Counted from the first letter of the stretch, positions 40,029-50,185 are shown. The stretch: DNA of 64,000 bases from Denitrificimonas caeni DSM 24390 (GCF_000421765.1 NZ_ATXQ01000008.1:94326-158325), one strand, 5' to 3'. Made by a program: numbers and translations. Notes: generated by a model from the letters alone, not told the origin.

Positions 40029-40849
40029 GTACGTGTTCTGTGCGTCGAATAATCGTAACTGGTGCTTTATTGTCTGTTGTCGGGCTGACTGGTTGCGCGC
40101 ATTACACCGAGGCGGAGCAGGCGCTGCAGCAAGCTGATGAGCTGTTTAATAGTATTAAAGATGATAGTCAGGTGTTGGCCAGTGCGCCTAAAGATGTGCT
40201 GCGAGCGGGTGAATCATTGCAACGTGCCGAGCAATTGTCCGGTTATTTAGGTAGCACAGAAGATGTGCAGCATTTTGCTTACCTAAGCCAGCAATACGCG
40301 CACATTGCTCAAGAACGCAGCCAAATTGCCAGTTATCAGCAGCAAATAGAGCAGTTGCGCATTCAACGCGAGCGTTTGCAGTTGGCCTTGCGTGAGGCGC
40401 GTTTAATGAGCGTGCAGCAACAAGGGCAGTGGCTGGAAGAGCAAATGATCAGTTTGGCAACCCAAGATGCTGAGCGCGGTTTGGTGCTGACGCTCAACGA
40501 TATGCTATTTGACAGTGGCCGCGCTGATTTAAAACCTGCTGCCAATCGCACGGTGCTTAAGTTAGTGCAGTTTCTACAAATGAATGGCCAGCGTACAGTG
40601 CGCATTGAAGGTTACAGTGATAGCGATGGTGATGTGCAGGAGAACTTACAGTTATCCAAGGACCGAGCGCAAGCTGTAGCTGACACGCTGGTCGATCTTG
40701 GTGTCGATGTTAAGCGTTTGCAGGTGATGGGCTATGGTGATGCCTTCCCGATTGCAGAAAACGCCACAGAGCGTGGTCGTGCGCAAAATCGCCGTGTCGA
40801 AATAGTGTTTTCTGATGAGGTAGGGCGCTTGGCGCCTGAGCGCGAATAA
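40025..40849 (+). CDS. OmpA-family lipoprotein
   Basis: The protein has 274 residues. Lipobox LTGC gives a lipidated Cys at 25. A helical, coiled-coil-prone region at about 28-145 mirrors the DUF4398 domain of the preceding gene. Residues about 155-265 are the OmpA peptidoglycan-binding domain (DMLFDSGRADLKPAANR, IEGYSDSDGD, NLQLSKDRAQAVADTL, GRAQNRRVEI). It should link outer membrane and peptidoglycan. It shares a terminator with htpX. Confidence 0.88.
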   Translation: MSTCSVRRIIVTGALLSVVGLTGCAHYTEAEQALQQADELFNSIKDDSQVLASAPKDVLRAGESLQRAEQLSGYLGSTEDVQHFAYLSQQYAHIAQERSQIASYQQQIEQLRIQRERLQLALREARLMSVQQQGQWLEEQMISLATQDAERGLVLTLNDMLFDSGRADLKPAANRTVLKLVQFLQMNGQRTVRIEGYSDSDGDVQENLQLSKDRAQAVADTLVDLGVDVKRLQVMGYGDAFPIAENATERGRAQNRRVEIVFSDEVGRLAPERE

Positions 40850-40908
40850 TCTTGCTATGACTGGCCGCTGGAAGGACTGGTAAGGCTGTATTGGTTATGG
40901 CATAGAAC

Positions 40909-40952
40909 AAAAAAGCCCAGCCCGCATTATGAACTGCGTGCTGGGCTTTTTT
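40909..40952. terminator. Bidirectional terminator between OmpA-like gene and htpX
   Basis: An aaaaaagcccagcccgca / tgcgtgctgggctttttt stem with one wobble and an eight-base loop has A/T tracts on both sides between convergent genes. Confidence 0.92.
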
Positions 40953-40964
40953 ATGAGCTCGGAT

Positions 40965-41837
40965 TTAACGTTTTTGTTGTAACGCGGCAATGCGCACTTC
41001 TAAAGGTGGGTGGCTCATCAGTAAGCCGGCTAAACCTTCTTTTAAGCCGCCACTGATACCAAAAGCGATTAATGCTTTGGGCATTTCTGACTCAATGCCT
41101 TGTTCAGCGCGTAAGCGATTCAGCGCGCCAATCATTGCAGGGCGGCCAGCTAAATCAGCACCGGCTTCATCGGCACGGAACTCACGGCGACGCGAGAACC
41201 ACATCACGATAATGCTCGCGAGTAGGCCAAGGACTAATTCGGCAGCAATGGTCGCAACAAAGTAGCCAATACCGCGGCCGTCTTCGTTTTTCAGCAAGAC
41301 GCGGTCGACAAAGTCACCGATGATGCGGGCAAAGAACATCACAAAGGTATTCACCACGCCTTGCAGTAGCGCCATAGTAACCATATCGCCATTGGCGACG
41401 TGACCAATTTCATGGGCCAGTACCGCTTTCACTTCTTCGGGTGAAAAGCGATCCAGCAAACCTTGGCTGACGGCCACTAAAGCCTTGTTACGGTTCCAGC
41501 CGGTAGCAAAGGCATTGGATTCGTGGGATGGGAAAATACCCACTTCTGGCATACCAATACCGGCTTGGGTCGCCAGTTGTTCAACGGTTTGTAATAACCA
41601 TTGCTCTTGGCGTGTGCGTGGCTGATCAATGACTTGCGTACCGGTGCTGCGTTTGGCCATCCACTTTGAGATCAGTAAAGAAATCAAAGAACCGGAGAAG
41701 CCAAATACAGCACAGAATATTAACAAGTCACCATGGTTTTGACCGGTGTAACGGTCGACACCCAGCAAGCTGAGAGTAACGCTGGCAACCAACAATACTG
41801 CGATGTTAGTGGCTAAGAATAAAAAGATACGCATCAT
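40965..41837 (-). CDS. htpX: Membrane metalloprotease HtpX
   Basis: The protein has 290 residues. The zinc motif is [13 protein letters not shown] (HEXXH) with a downstream Glu in [13 protein letters not shown]. Two N-terminal transmembrane segments and two after the HEXXH motif are visible. It degrades misfolded inner-membrane proteins. It follows alaA and a small gene on the same strand with a gap of about 100 bp. Confidence 0.95.
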   Translation of the reverse strand: MMRIFLFLATNIAVLLVASVTLSLLGVDRYTGQNHGDLLIFCAVFGFSGSLISLLISKWMAKRSTGTQVIDQPRTRQEQWLLQTVEQLATQAGIGMPEVGIFPSHESNAFATGWNRNKALVAVSQGLLDRFSPEEVKAVLAHEIGHVANGDMVTMALLQGVVNTFVMFFARIIGDFVDRVLLKNEDGRGIGYFVATIAAELVLGLLASIIVMWFSRRREFRADEAGADLAGRPAMIGALNRLRAEQGIESEMPKALIAFGISGGLKEGLAGLLMSHPPLEVRIAALQQKR

Positions 41838-41938
41838 GTGCGAAAAGCTCCAAAAGTGTAAACAGGTGAACTATATAAGGGTTGCGCGGCTGCGCTTCAA
41901 GGGTATGACTGTTGCAAACTGTGTCAAATGTGCTGCAT

Positions 41939-42364
41939 TTAACGTTGGAAGAACACTTGCATCAATTCAATCACCCGCTCGCTGTCTTGCGCCTGAAATG
42001 CTTCACGCAATTGGTTGGCTAAATTGCCTTGCGCACGGCGTACGCTCGGCGGTGCCTCGGCAAGGGTAGTGGGCAGCGGTGTAATCATGTTGCTCAAGCG
42101 TAAAAAAGCCTTTTCACACAGTTCGATTTGATCCAAAGCTTCGAAACGAATGGTGCTTTGATAACGTAAATAACCTTCCTCAGCAAGCCAGATAAAAGTG
42201 CTTAAACAGCGCTGTTGGCGATCGCTGGGTAGACCAAATTCATCAGGCGCGATATAGCCGATTAAATCATCTATATATAGCGTGGTTTTGGCGGGAAAGG
42301 CCTGATAAAGCGTCAGCAGGCCTTGCGCTGCGTCCTTGTAAAAATCGTCAATATGAAGATCCAT
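41939..42364 (-). CDS. Conserved hypothetical protein linked to alaA (PA2829-like)
   Basis: The protein has 141 residues of unknown family. It starts six bases after the alaA stop, so the two are co-transcribed. The sequence is mixed alpha/beta with FYKDAAQGLLTLYQAFPAKT near the start and CLSTFIWLAEEGYLRYQSTI in the middle, which hints at a winged-helix-like core. There is no signal peptide. The same linkage exists in P. aeruginosa, to my recollection. Confidence 0.78.
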   Translation of the reverse strand: MDLHIDDFYKDAAQGLLTLYQAFPAKTTLYIDDLIGYIAPDEFGLPSDRQQRCLSTFIWLAEEGYLRYQSTIRFEALDQIELCEKAFLRLSNMITPLPTTLAEAPPSVRRAQGNLANQLREAFQAQDSERVIELMQVFFQR

Positions 42365-42370
42365 GCATAC

Positions 42371-43582
42371 TCACTGGCGATAGGTTTTTAAGAAATTGCC
42401 GATGCGACCGATAGCTTGTTCCAGATCATCCACACGCGGTAGCGTCACCACGCGAAAGTGGTCCGGCCACGGCCAGTTGAACGCCGTGCCTTGTACGACT
42501 AAGAGTTTTTCTGACAGCAATAAATCCAGCACGAATTTTTCATCGTTATGAATTGGGCAGATTTTTGGATCAATTCGCGGGAAAGCATAGAGCGCGCCCA
42601 TGGGTTTCACGCAGCTGACGCCAGGAATATCATTGAGTAACTCCCAAGTACGGTTGCGCTGCTCAAGCAAACGGCCGTTGGGTAGCACTAAATCATTGAT
42701 GCTCTGATAGCCGCCGAGTGCTGTTTGAATGGCATGTTGCGCTGGCACGTTAGCGCATAAACGCATATTAGCCAGAATATCCAAGCCTTCGATGTAGCTG
42801 CGCGCACGGTGCTTAGGACCAGAAATTACCACCCAGCCCGAACGGAAACCGGCCACACGATAGGATTTAGACAAACCGTTAAAGGTTAGGCAAAGCACAT
42901 CAGGAGCCAAGGAAGCAGTGCAGATATGCTTGGCATCGTCGTACAGAATTTTGTCGTAGATTTCGTCAGAGAAAACCACCAAATTGTGTTGACGCGCTAA
43001 TTCCAGAATATCCAGCAGCACTTCTTTGGAATACACGGCACCTGTTGGGTTGTTTGGGTTAATCAAAACAATGGCTTTGGTGTTCGAGGTGATCTTCGAG
43101 CGCATATCGTCAATGTCTGGAAACCAGCCCGCTTGCTCATCACATAAGTAATGCACAGGTTTGCCGCCAGCCAAGCTGGTCGCCGCAGTCCACAAAGGAT
43201 AGTCAGGCGCAGGCAGTAGCACTTCATCGTTGTTGTTTAATAGTGCTTGCAGCACCATCACGATCAGCTCAGAAACACCATTGCCGAGATAGATGTCTTC
43301 AATGCCGACACCTTCAACATTCATTTGCTGGTAGTACTGCATGATCGCTTTACGCGCGCTGAACAGGCCTTTGGAATCACTGTAACCTTGCGCTGTCGGT
43401 AAATTACGAATCACGTCCTGGAGGATTTCCTCTGGTGCTTCGAAGCCAAAGGGTGCAGGATTACCAATATTGAGCTTGATAATACGCTGGCCTTCATCTT
43501 CAAGGCGTTTGGCGTGTTTCAGGACAGGGCCTCGGATGTCATAACAGACGTTAGCGAGCTTGTTCGATTTGCTGAACTGCAT
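42371..43582 (-). CDS. alaA: Alanine aminotransferase-type PLP enzyme (AlaA)
   Basis: The protein has 403 residues from ATG 43582, matching the conserved start MQFSKSNKLANVCYDIRGPV; a TTG ten codons upstream is less likely. The PLP lysine is in TFNGLSKSYRVAGFRSGW. The family NPNNPTGAVYS and SDEIYDKILYDD motifs are present. It makes alanine from pyruvate with glutamate as donor. It heads the alaA-(41939)-htpX strand block and is divergent from msrB. Confidence 0.93.
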   Translation of the reverse strand: MQFSKSNKLANVCYDIRGPVLKHAKRLEDEGQRIIKLNIGNPAPFGFEAPEEILQDVIRNLPTAQGYSDSKGLFSARKAIMQYYQQMNVEGVGIEDIYLGNGVSELIVMVLQALLNNNDEVLLPAPDYPLWTAATSLAGGKPVHYLCDEQAGWFPDIDDMRSKITSNTKAIVLINPNNPTGAVYSKEVLLDILELARQHNLVVFSDEIYDKILYDDAKHICTASLAPDVLCLTFNGLSKSYRVAGFRSGWVVISGPKHRARSYIEGLDILANMRLCANVPAQHAIQTALGGYQSINDLVLPNGRLLEQRNRTWELLNDIPGVSCVKPMGALYAFPRIDPKICPIHNDEKFVLDLLLSEKLLVVQGTAFNWPWPDHFRVVTLPRVDDLEQAIGRIGNFLKTYRQ

Positions 43583-43795
43583 GATGTTGAGTATCCCGAA
43601 TAAAAAGGTCAATAAGGGGCGTTCTGTCGATAAAAAGCGATTTTGAGCGCTGTCGCATAAGTAGCCCGTGCCTCCCTACATTGCGCTTAACCAGCAAGTC
43701 ATATAGAGGCACTTAAAGATGCCTATCATACGACTGTGCTAGCAAAGGTGAAAGGGAGCGGTATGCTTATCACCCTGCTTTAATTGGAGAATGTG

Positions 43796-44197
43796 ATGCA
43801 AAAGGTTGAAAAGAGCGTAGAAGAATGGCGCAAGCAGCTTTCTGATGAGCAATTTCGTGTGTGCCGCTTAGCCGGAACAGAGCGGCCTTTCACTGGTGAG
43901 TATTGTTCGCCAAAGTTTGAGGGTGTGTTTCATTGCGTTTGCTGTGGGCAGCCTTTGTTTGATGCGCGGCATCAGTTTGACGCTGGATGTGGCTGGCCAA
44001 GTTACTGGCAGGCGTTGACGCCAAATGCCGTGATTGAGCACATTGATAATAGCTTAGGTATGCAGCGTGTTGAGGTGGTGTGTTCTGGTTGTGATGCGCA
44101 CTTAGGTCATGTTTTTCCCGACGGACCTGAGCCAACAGGCTTGCGTTATTGCATCAATTCTGTGGCTTTGCAGCTTGAGCCAGTGCCTGCTGAGTGA
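43796..44197 (+). CDS. msrB: Peptide methionine-(R)-sulfoxide reductase MsrB
   Basis: The protein has 133 residues from ATG 43796, six bases after GGAG. Zinc cysteines occur as CVCC and CSGC pairs, and the catalytic Cys is in LRYCINSVAL near the C-terminus; GCGWPSYW and GHVFPDGP are family signatures. It repairs oxidised methionine in proteins, using thioredoxin. Confidence 0.96.
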   Translation: MQKVEKSVEEWRKQLSDEQFRVCRLAGTERPFTGEYCSPKFEGVFHCVCCGQPLFDARHQFDAGCGWPSYWQALTPNAVIEHIDNSLGMQRVEVVCSGCDAHLGHVFPDGPEPTGLRYCINSVALQLEPVPAE

Positions 44198-44270
44198 TTG
44201 CTTTAATCACTATATAAGCTTGCGTCATCTGCTGATCTAGAACAGCAAAGTAATCTGTTGGAGAGTGTTT

Positions 44271-45164
44271 GTGTCTGAGTTGATGAATGAGTTTTTGCAG
44301 CGTGCTAATCAAGTCTTGCAACACATTGAGCCTTTGCTGCCAAAAATGGCCGAGCCGATTGATTGGAATACTGTCTATGCCGCAAGCTGGCAGCGTAAAG
44401 GCAATAGCAGCTTTTTTCGCCCCATTGCGCTGGGTGCAGATATTCGCTTAGCTGATTTGTTGGGTGTCGATCTGCAGCGTGAACAGTTATTGCGCAATAC
44501 CCAGCAGTTTATGCGCGGCTTTCCAGCTAACCATGCTTTGTTATGGGGTTCACGCGGTACCGGAAAGTCCTCTATTGTGCGCGCATTGTTGGCTGAGTAT
44601 GCCGAGCAAGGTTTGCGCTTAATTGAAGTTGAGCGTAATGAGCTGGCTGACTTGCCGCTTATCGTTGAATCTCTAGCCGGTTTGCCGCAGCACTTTATTG
44701 TTTTTTGCGATGATTTGTCCTTTGAGGCCGGCGAGGGCGATTACCGTATTTTGAAAAGTGTGTTGGACGGCTCTTTAGAGCGTGCACCTGATAACGTGCT
44801 GTTATATGCCACGTCCAATCGCCGCCACTTGCTTCCCGAGCAGCACAGCGACAATCAGCATTGGCAGCAGGGTGATGGTGGTGAACTGCACCCGAGTGAG
44901 GCGGTAGAAGACAAGATCGCCTTGTCTGATCGTTTTGGCTTGTGGCTGTCGTTTTACCCATTCAATCAAGAGCATTACTTAGATGTGGTGCAGCACTGGA
45001 TTGGTGAATATGCGCGGCCTAGCAAGCTTGACTGGCAGTTTACTGAAGAGACGGCCAAACAAGCGATCAGTTGGGCGACAGCGCGGGGCAATCGCAATGG
45101 TCGTTGCGCTGCGCAGTTTGCTAAACAGTGGGTGGGTTTGCGCTTGTTAGAGCAGACTGTATAA
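44271..45164 (+). CDS. DUF815 AAA-type ATPase
   Basis: The protein has 297 residues from GTG 44271, seven bases after GGAG. Walker A is WGSRGTGKSSIVRALL near residue 90 and Walker B is FIVFCDDLSFE. The sensor-like ATSNRRHLLPE, and KIALSDRFGLWLSFYPFNQE, are typical of DUF815. The family's role is not established. The gene stands between msrB and a PA2817-family gene. Confidence 0.88.
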   Translation: MSELMNEFLQRANQVLQHIEPLLPKMAEPIDWNTVYAASWQRKGNSSFFRPIALGADIRLADLLGVDLQREQLLRNTQQFMRGFPANHALLWGSRGTGKSSIVRALLAEYAEQGLRLIEVERNELADLPLIVESLAGLPQHFIVFCDDLSFEAGEGDYRILKSVLDGSLERAPDNVLLYATSNRRHLLPEQHSDNQHWQQGDGGELHPSEAVEDKIALSDRFGLWLSFYPFNQEHYLDVVQHWIGEYARPSKLDWQFTEETAKQAISWATARGNRNGRCAAQFAKQWVGLRLLEQTV

Positions 45165-45260
45165 CCGTCGCTGTTTTGTCTAGCGTCGAGTGCTGCAGTG
45201 TATTGGGTTAATGCCGTGCAGGCTCTATACTGGGCGGCTTGTTTTTAAGGGGATAACACT

Positions 45261-45668
45261 ATGACCACACAGCATGTCGAACAACACTTGCAGTTGCTAG
45301 CGCACCTGCGCACGATTTTAGTCGCGGTAGCAGATGCAGACGTGGTGCCAGAAAATCATCACGCATTATTTCTTGAGCGCTTTGATGAGATGGTCGCAGA
45401 CTTGCGCGCGAGCAGTGATGATCTCTATGTCGGACAAGACATCATTAGCCAGGTGTTTCAGCGTTATCCGCAAATTGCCCATTTAGTACCGCGCGATTTG
45501 CTGTGGTTTTTTGGCGGTGATTGCTTACATTTTATGCCAGACGATGAAATTGATAAGTATCAGCAGCTGGAAGACCGCCGTTATCAAGCCTTAGAAAACG
45601 GTGAAGACTTCGATTGGAATCACGAAATTCAGTTGATGTTTATGCCAGAAAAGACTCCAGAGCACTGA
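45261..45668 (+). CDS. PA2817-family conserved protein
   Basis: The protein has 135 residues, acidic and without a signal peptide. The C-terminal part DLLWFFGGDCLHFMPDDEI is the most distinctive stretch. It corresponds to the P. aeruginosa PA2817 family, which also sits next to tRNA genes. The role is unknown. AAGGGGAT lies before the ATG. Confidence 0.8.
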   Translation: MTTQHVEQHLQLLAHLRTILVAVADADVVPENHHALFLERFDEMVADLRASSDDLYVGQDIISQVFQRYPQIAHLVPRDLLWFFGGDCLHFMPDDEIDKYQQLEDRRYQALENGEDFDWNHEIQLMFMPEKTPEH

Positions 45669-45693
45669 AATATAAAGAATTTTTAAAAAATGC

Positions 45694-45722
45694 TTGACGC
45701 ATCGCGGGATGCTCCGTAATAT
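45694..45722 (+). promoter_or_regulatory. Sigma70 promoter of the tRNA-Glu/tRNA-Gly unit
   Basis: The -35 ttgacg (45694-45699) and -10 taatat (45717-45722) are 17 bases apart. A GC-rich discriminator, gcgcgcc, follows, which is typical of stringently controlled stable-RNA promoters. An A/T-rich stretch upstream (tttttaaaaaa) could act as an UP element. Confidence 0.85.
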
Positions 45723-45794
45723 GCGCGCCACTTCAAGCAATAAAGCAAATCGCCCAAGCTTAGAAGTTGCAAGCTGTAATAAGCTCAAGGATGC

Positions 45795-45870
45795 GTCCCC
45801 TTCGTCTAGTGGCCTAGGACACCGCCCTTTCACGGCGGTAACAGGGGTTCGAGTCCCCTAGGGGACGCCA
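45795..45870 (+). tRNA. tRNA-Glu (anticodon UUC)
   Basis: A 76-base cloverleaf with encoded CCA. The acceptor stem is gtcccct / aggggac, the anticodon loop is ctttcac with TTC, and the T-arm is aggggttcgagtcccct. Confidence 0.97.
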
Positions 45871-45875
45871 CTTTT

Positions 45876-45951
<76 letters not shown>

Positions 45952-45972
45952 AATTTGGCGTCAAGCTAAAAA

Positions 45973-45999
45973 AGAAAGAGCCGAAAGGCTCTTTTTTTT
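45973..45999 (+). terminator. Terminator of the tRNA unit
   Basis: An aaagagcc / ggctcttt stem with a gaaa tetraloop and eight T residues lies about 20 bases after tRNA-Gly. Confidence 0.92.
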
Positions 46000-46311
46000 C
46001 GTCTGTTGTTTGAGCCCTTGATTCTATTGGTTTTGCTCACTTTCTTTGGTGCCGTTCTGGGCGCTTTAAAATCATTTTAATTGTGCATGCCACGGCTTTT
46101 TATAGAGCTAAGGCAGGGCGCTGAATTGTGCTTTTTTAAAATCGGTGACCCAACGGTGACCGATTGGTGACATATGCTTTGGTCGCCGACCTGGGTGGTG
46201 ACTCCGACCCTGTGCTGGTTTTTGGCTTATTTGATCGTTTTATTTGCTTGACCACGACCTTGTTTTGACTTGGGAATTGCTCATAAGTCATGTCCGAGCT
46301 TTGCTTTCTGA

Positions 46312-46524
<213 letters not shown>

Positions 46525-46644
46525 GCCCATACTAAGGACACACGAAAAATGCAGGGAAGTACTTTCTGGGCCACTATCTCGTCAGTATTCCAATCCAACC
46601 ATGCGAATCACAAGCCTTAACGCTGCGGCTTACAAATACCGAGG

Positions 46645-46881
46645 TCAGCGAGCCTGTAACAAGGTCTCAATTTCCGAACTGAGTAAAACTTTGCCCACCG
46701 ACACCACTTTGTCATCTATTGCCAAAGCGGGCGTAGACATCACGCCATGAGCGGCGATTTCGGCGTAATCCGTTACTTTGATAATCTCCGCAACCATGCC
46801 CAAATGTGTCAGAGCAGTTTGAGTATTTTCAGTTAGCGTTTTACATTTGGAACAACCTGAACCCAATATTTTGATTTTCAT
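46645..46881 (-). CDS. Small thioredoxin-fold protein (redox-active disulfide protein type)
   Basis: The protein has 78 residues from ATG 46881, eight bases after AAGGA; a TTG two codons upstream is too close to that site. It has the CSKC active site in ILGSGCSKCKTLTENTQTAL and the cis-proline in GVMSTPALAIDD. Proteins of this size typically pair with ArsP/DUF318 permeases, exactly as here (26-bp gap). It may reduce or hand over a metalloid to the permease; that is inference. It is the last gene of the leftward arsenic operon. Confidence 0.85.
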   Translation of the reverse strand: MKIKILGSGCSKCKTLTENTQTALTHLGMVAEIIKVTDYAEIAAHGVMSTPALAIDDKVVSVGKVLLSSEIETLLQAR

Positions 46882-46907
46882 TTTCAATTTCCTTGTAAAA
46901 AAACTTG

Positions 46908-47912
46908 TTAAATAAATAAGTAGGCAAAGGCATTAAACAACAGCCCTATGATAAAAATTCCGCATACGACAATGCCGACAAAAAGTAGTAACAGTGGCGC
47001 TTTGACGACTTTTTTCAGCATGATGAGTGATGGCAGCGATAAAGCAGTGACTGACATCATAAACGCCAGTGCAGTACCAAGACCGACGCCTTTGCCAACC
47101 AGGGCTTCAGCAATAGGTAGCGTACCAAAAATGTCAGCATACATCGGCACGCCAATCAGAGTTGCGACCAGGACTGACCACCAGTGGTCCTGACCCAACA
47201 TTGAGCTAACCCAGGACTCCGGCACCCAATTGTGGATGGCGGCACCAATACCGACACCAATCAATACATAAACCCACACCCTGTTAAAAATATCTGCAAC
47301 CTGGTTAGTGGCGAAGTCGAAACGGTCTTTACGGCTTAGTTCGGCCTGTGGAATATCCAAGACCGGGCTATGAAGGACAAATGACTCCACATAACGGGTC
47401 ATATTGGCTTTGCTAATGATGGTCCCGCCAATGACTGCCAACACTAAACCGACCAGCACATATGCAATCGCAATCGACCAGTTAAAGATACTGGCCAGCA
47501 AAATGACGGAAGCCAAATCGACGAGCGGCGAGGAAATCAAAAAGGAAAAGGTGACACCAAGCGGTAAGCCAGAACTGGTAAAACCGATAAACAGTGGGAT
47601 TGACGAACAAGAGCAAAACGGCGTGATAGTACCCATCAAAGCACCTGTCAGGTTTGCTTTAAAGCCTTGCATACCTCCCAGAATTTTTCGCGTGCGCTCG
47701 GGTGGAAAATAACTTTGTACCCAGGACACTGTGAAAATCAGCACAGCAAGCAGGATAAATATTTTAATCACATCATAAATAAAAAAATGAACACTGGCGC
47801 CAATGGCTGTTTGCATCGACAGGCCGAAGACATCTTCTACCAACAGACGAACTAACCAAGATAACCATTCCATCTTTAACAACTGGTTATTCAGCCACTC
47901 GAAAATTGCCAT
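46908..47912 (-). CDS. ArsP/DUF318-family permease
   Basis: The protein has 334 residues with about eight to ten transmembrane segments. The signature GTITPFCSCSSIPLFIGF carries the cysteine pair of this family, and a second copy-like GVPMYADIFGTLPIAEAL lies in the C-terminal half. ArsP members export trivalent organoarsenicals such as methylarsenite. Its place between arsO and the thioredoxin gene in an arsenic operon supports that, though the DUF318 family is broader. GAGG precedes the ATG by eight bases. Confidence 0.82.
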   Translation of the reverse strand: MAIFEWLNNQLLKMEWLSWLVRLLVEDVFGLSMQTAIGASVHFFIYDVIKIFILLAVLIFTVSWVQSYFPPERTRKILGGMQGFKANLTGALMGTITPFCSCSSIPLFIGFTSSGLPLGVTFSFLISSPLVDLASVILLASIFNWSIAIAYVLVGLVLAVIGGTIISKANMTRYVESFVLHSPVLDIPQAELSRKDRFDFATNQVADIFNRVWVYVLIGVGIGAAIHNWVPESWVSSMLGQDHWWSVLVATLIGVPMYADIFGTLPIAEALVGKGVGLGTALAFMMSVTALSLPSLIMLKKVVKAPLLLLFVGIVVCGIFIIGLLFNAFAYLFI

Positions 47913-47960
47913 GTAATACCTCGTTAGCTTATGAGTTAAAAACGATTTACAGGAATGCTA

Positions 47961-49034
47961 TTAGACGCCTGTTTTGAGGAACGCCACTAACTTTGGAATA
48001 TTGTCGCGAGCGCTTCGCCCTGCACCAATCAGGGTTGCTGAACCTGGGCTTGCCCAGTCGCCGTATCCAAAACACCAAACCCGGTGTTCTTTCACCGATT
48101 GGCCATCCTGCACCAAAACTTTGCCATCTGCTTCGACAATATCTAATGAAGCAAGATGCTGAAGTTCCGGTTGAAAACCAGTACACCAAATCACTGCATC
48201 AACTGCTTGTTCAGTGCCGTCCTGCCAGACGACACCATTTACGGTAAAGTGACTAAACATCGGTTTAGCCTGTAAAACCCCACGCTCTCGTGCTGCTCTC
48301 ACCGGTGGCACCATGACAATATCGCCGATCCCACCGACAGGCTGATCTGTTGTCGCGCTGCCTGCTTGGCTATTGATCCGTGCTGTAGCACGTTCAAACA
48401 ACACTCTGCCATCAACGTCGTCTGCTAAAAACTTAGGCGGCTCTCTTGTGACCCAAGTTGCAGTAGCCACTTCATCAAGCTCTGCGAATATTTGTGCACC
48501 GGAGTTACCGCCGCCCACCACCAATACAGTTTTGCCCTGGTAAAGTTCTGGGCCTTGATAGTGGGCAGAATGACACTGCTCACCCTGAAATGTCTGTGCG
48601 CCAGGCAGCGCAGGAATGACCGGATGGCTCCAGTTACCGGTGGCACTAATAATGGTTCTGGTCAGCCAACTGTATTTACCATCGCTTACTTTAAGGCAGT
48701 TATGCGCAGTATCGTGCACCACTGTTTTTACATGATGCGGGCGATACACAGGTAATTGGTAATGCTCTTCATAACGCTTAAGGTAACTGACTACTTCATC
48801 CCGATGCGGGTAGGTATCTGTTTTCTTCGTCGAAAATAAAGTGCCGGGTAACGAGCTGAACATCGCAGGTGAAAAGAGCCGCAATGAAGGCCAGGTATGG
48901 TTCCAAGCGCCCCCAGCAAGGTCCTGATTGTCCAAAATAATAAAATCAATCCCTGCTCTGCGCAGGTAATAACCAGCGGACAACGCCGCTTGCCCTCCGC
49001 CAATAACTATCACATCAAAAATCTTTGTTGTCAT
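47961..49034 (-). CDS. arsO: ArsO-type NAD(P)H-dependent flavin monooxygenase
   Basis: The protein has 357 residues. The FAD site is VIVIGGGQAALSAGYYLRRA at the N-terminus and the NADPH site is VLVVGGGNSGAQIFAEL at about 170-186. The segment WNHTWPSLRLFSPAMFSSLP is typical of the group. Members sit in arsenic operons, and their reaction is not firmly established; oxidation of an arsenical is proposed. It lies between arsH (59-bp gap) and the permease (48-bp gap). Confidence 0.82.
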   Translation of the reverse strand: MTTKIFDVIVIGGGQAALSAGYYLRRAGIDFIILDNQDLAGGAWNHTWPSLRLFSPAMFSSLPGTLFSTKKTDTYPHRDEVVSYLKRYEEHYQLPVYRPHHVKTVVHDTAHNCLKVSDGKYSWLTRTIISATGNWSHPVIPALPGAQTFQGEQCHSAHYQGPELYQGKTVLVVGGGNSGAQIFAELDEVATATWVTREPPKFLADDVDGRVLFERATARINSQAGSATTDQPVGGIGDIVMVPPVRAARERGVLQAKPMFSHFTVNGVVWQDGTEQAVDAVIWCTGFQPELQHLASLDIVEADGKVLVQDGQSVKEHRVWCFGYGDWASPGSATLIGAGRSARDNIPKLVAFLKTGV

Positions 49035-49093
49035 GCGGACTCCTGCTTATTTATTGCGCTCATTGTTGCAGTTCTGTTTACAAGGAACGTCAA

Positions 49094-49804
49094 TTAAATT
49101 GCGGTTTGATTAACCCGAGCCATTAAAGCTTCTGCTGACTCTTTGCGTTCAGAATACCGATCTGTCAAATAGTCACTGCGATCACGAACCAACAAAGTGA
49201 ATTTCACCAGCTCTTCCATCACATCCACGATCCGATCGTAGTAAGGTGAAGGTTTCATCCGATTGTTGTCATCAAACTCGTTAAATGCTTTTGCGACAGA
49301 CGATTGATTAGGGATAGTCAGCATACGCATCCACCGTCCCAGTATGCGCATTTGATTGACGGTGTTAAACGACTGGGAACCGCCGCAAACTTGCATTAAG
49401 GCTAGTGTTTTTCCTTGTGTGGGTCTGACTGCGCCCATCGATAAGGGGATCCAATCAATTTGTGCTTTCATAATGCTGGTCATTGCCCCATGACGTTCTG
49501 GTGAGGTCCAGACCATGCCTTCACACCACTGAGTCAGTTCCCGTAGCTCCACCACTTTTGGGTGAGACGCATCTTCGGCGTCAGGCAAAGGCAAACCCCG
49601 TGGGTTAAACATTTTTGTTTCGGCCCCCATAGCCTCAAGGATCCGTGATGCTTCCTCTGTTGCTAATCGGCTAAATGACCGCTCTCTGAGCGAACCATAG
49701 AGCAACAAGATACGAGGTTTGTGCTCGGCTGGCGTGTCAGCAAATACCTGTTCAGTGGATGGTACTGCAAATACATCTGTTTTAATGTTCGGTAGATGGT
49801 CCAT
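49094..49804 (-). CDS. arsH: NADPH-dependent FMN reductase ArsH
   Basis: The protein has 236 residues of the flavodoxin-like fold. FMN-binding features are [20 protein letters not shown] and [20 protein letters not shown]; the C-terminal [20 protein letters not shown] is characteristic of ArsH. It oxidises trivalent methyl- or aromatic arsenicals and generally protects against arsenic redox stress. The ATG lies 23 bp inside the end of arsR, so the two are coupled. Confidence 0.93.
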   Translation of the reverse strand: MDHLPNIKTDVFAVPSTEQVFADTPAEHKPRILLLYGSLRERSFSRLATEEASRILEAMGAETKMFNPRGLPLPDAEDASHPKVVELRELTQWCEGMVWTSPERHGAMTSIMKAQIDWIPLSMGAVRPTQGKTLALMQVCGGSQSFNTVNQMRILGRWMRMLTIPNQSSVAKAFNEFDDNNRMKPSPYYDRIVDVMEELVKFTLLVRDRSDYLTDRYSERKESAEALMARVNQTAI

Positions 49805-50177
49805 AACGCTCTCTTTTTTCTATGGGACAACACAATCCATCTTTTAAAGCAGACGTTTGATACTGAAGCCCAATGGCCGTCAGAAATTCACTCAGGGGCG
49901 CTAAACGTTGTACGCTTAGGGAGTAACAAATACGCGGGTGTTCAATTTCGCCCACCACCACTCCAGCCGCTTTCAGAATGCGAAGGTGTTCAGAAACCGT
50001 GGATTGAGCCAGGCCCAACTCCTGCGTAATTTCGCCGCCGATACAGCTGCTTCGGCTGAGTAACAACCGAACGATCTGCACCCGTGCCGGATGGGCAAGG
50101 GCCTTCGCTATTGTGGCCAGCGCGTCGTTGGACGCGAGTTCTGATGGCGAGGCTGTTCCTGTGTTTTCCATAGTCAT
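49782..50177 (-). CDS. arsR: ArsR/SmtB-family repressor (first of two)
   Basis: The protein has 131 residues. The winged helix spans about 20-100 ([20 protein letters not shown], then [20 protein letters not shown]). Cysteines occur in [16 protein letters not shown] and DGLCCP, of which some may bind As(III); the classical ELCVCDL site is absent. It heads the leftward operon arsR-arsH-arsO-permease-thioredoxin. It probably represses its own promoter at 50186-50236. Confidence 0.9.
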   Translation of the reverse strand: MTMENTGTASPSELASNDALATIAKALAHPARVQIVRLLLSRSSCIGGEITQELGLAQSTVSEHLRILKAAGVVVGEIEHPRICYSLSVQRLAPLSEFLTAIGLQYQTSALKDGLCCPIEKRERYGPSTEH

Positions 50178-50185
50178 GATTCATT

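Noticed and set aside
46144..46171. Triple ggtgac repeat as an iteron-type origin
   Set aside because: Only three irregular copies occur and no replication initiator gene is nearby.
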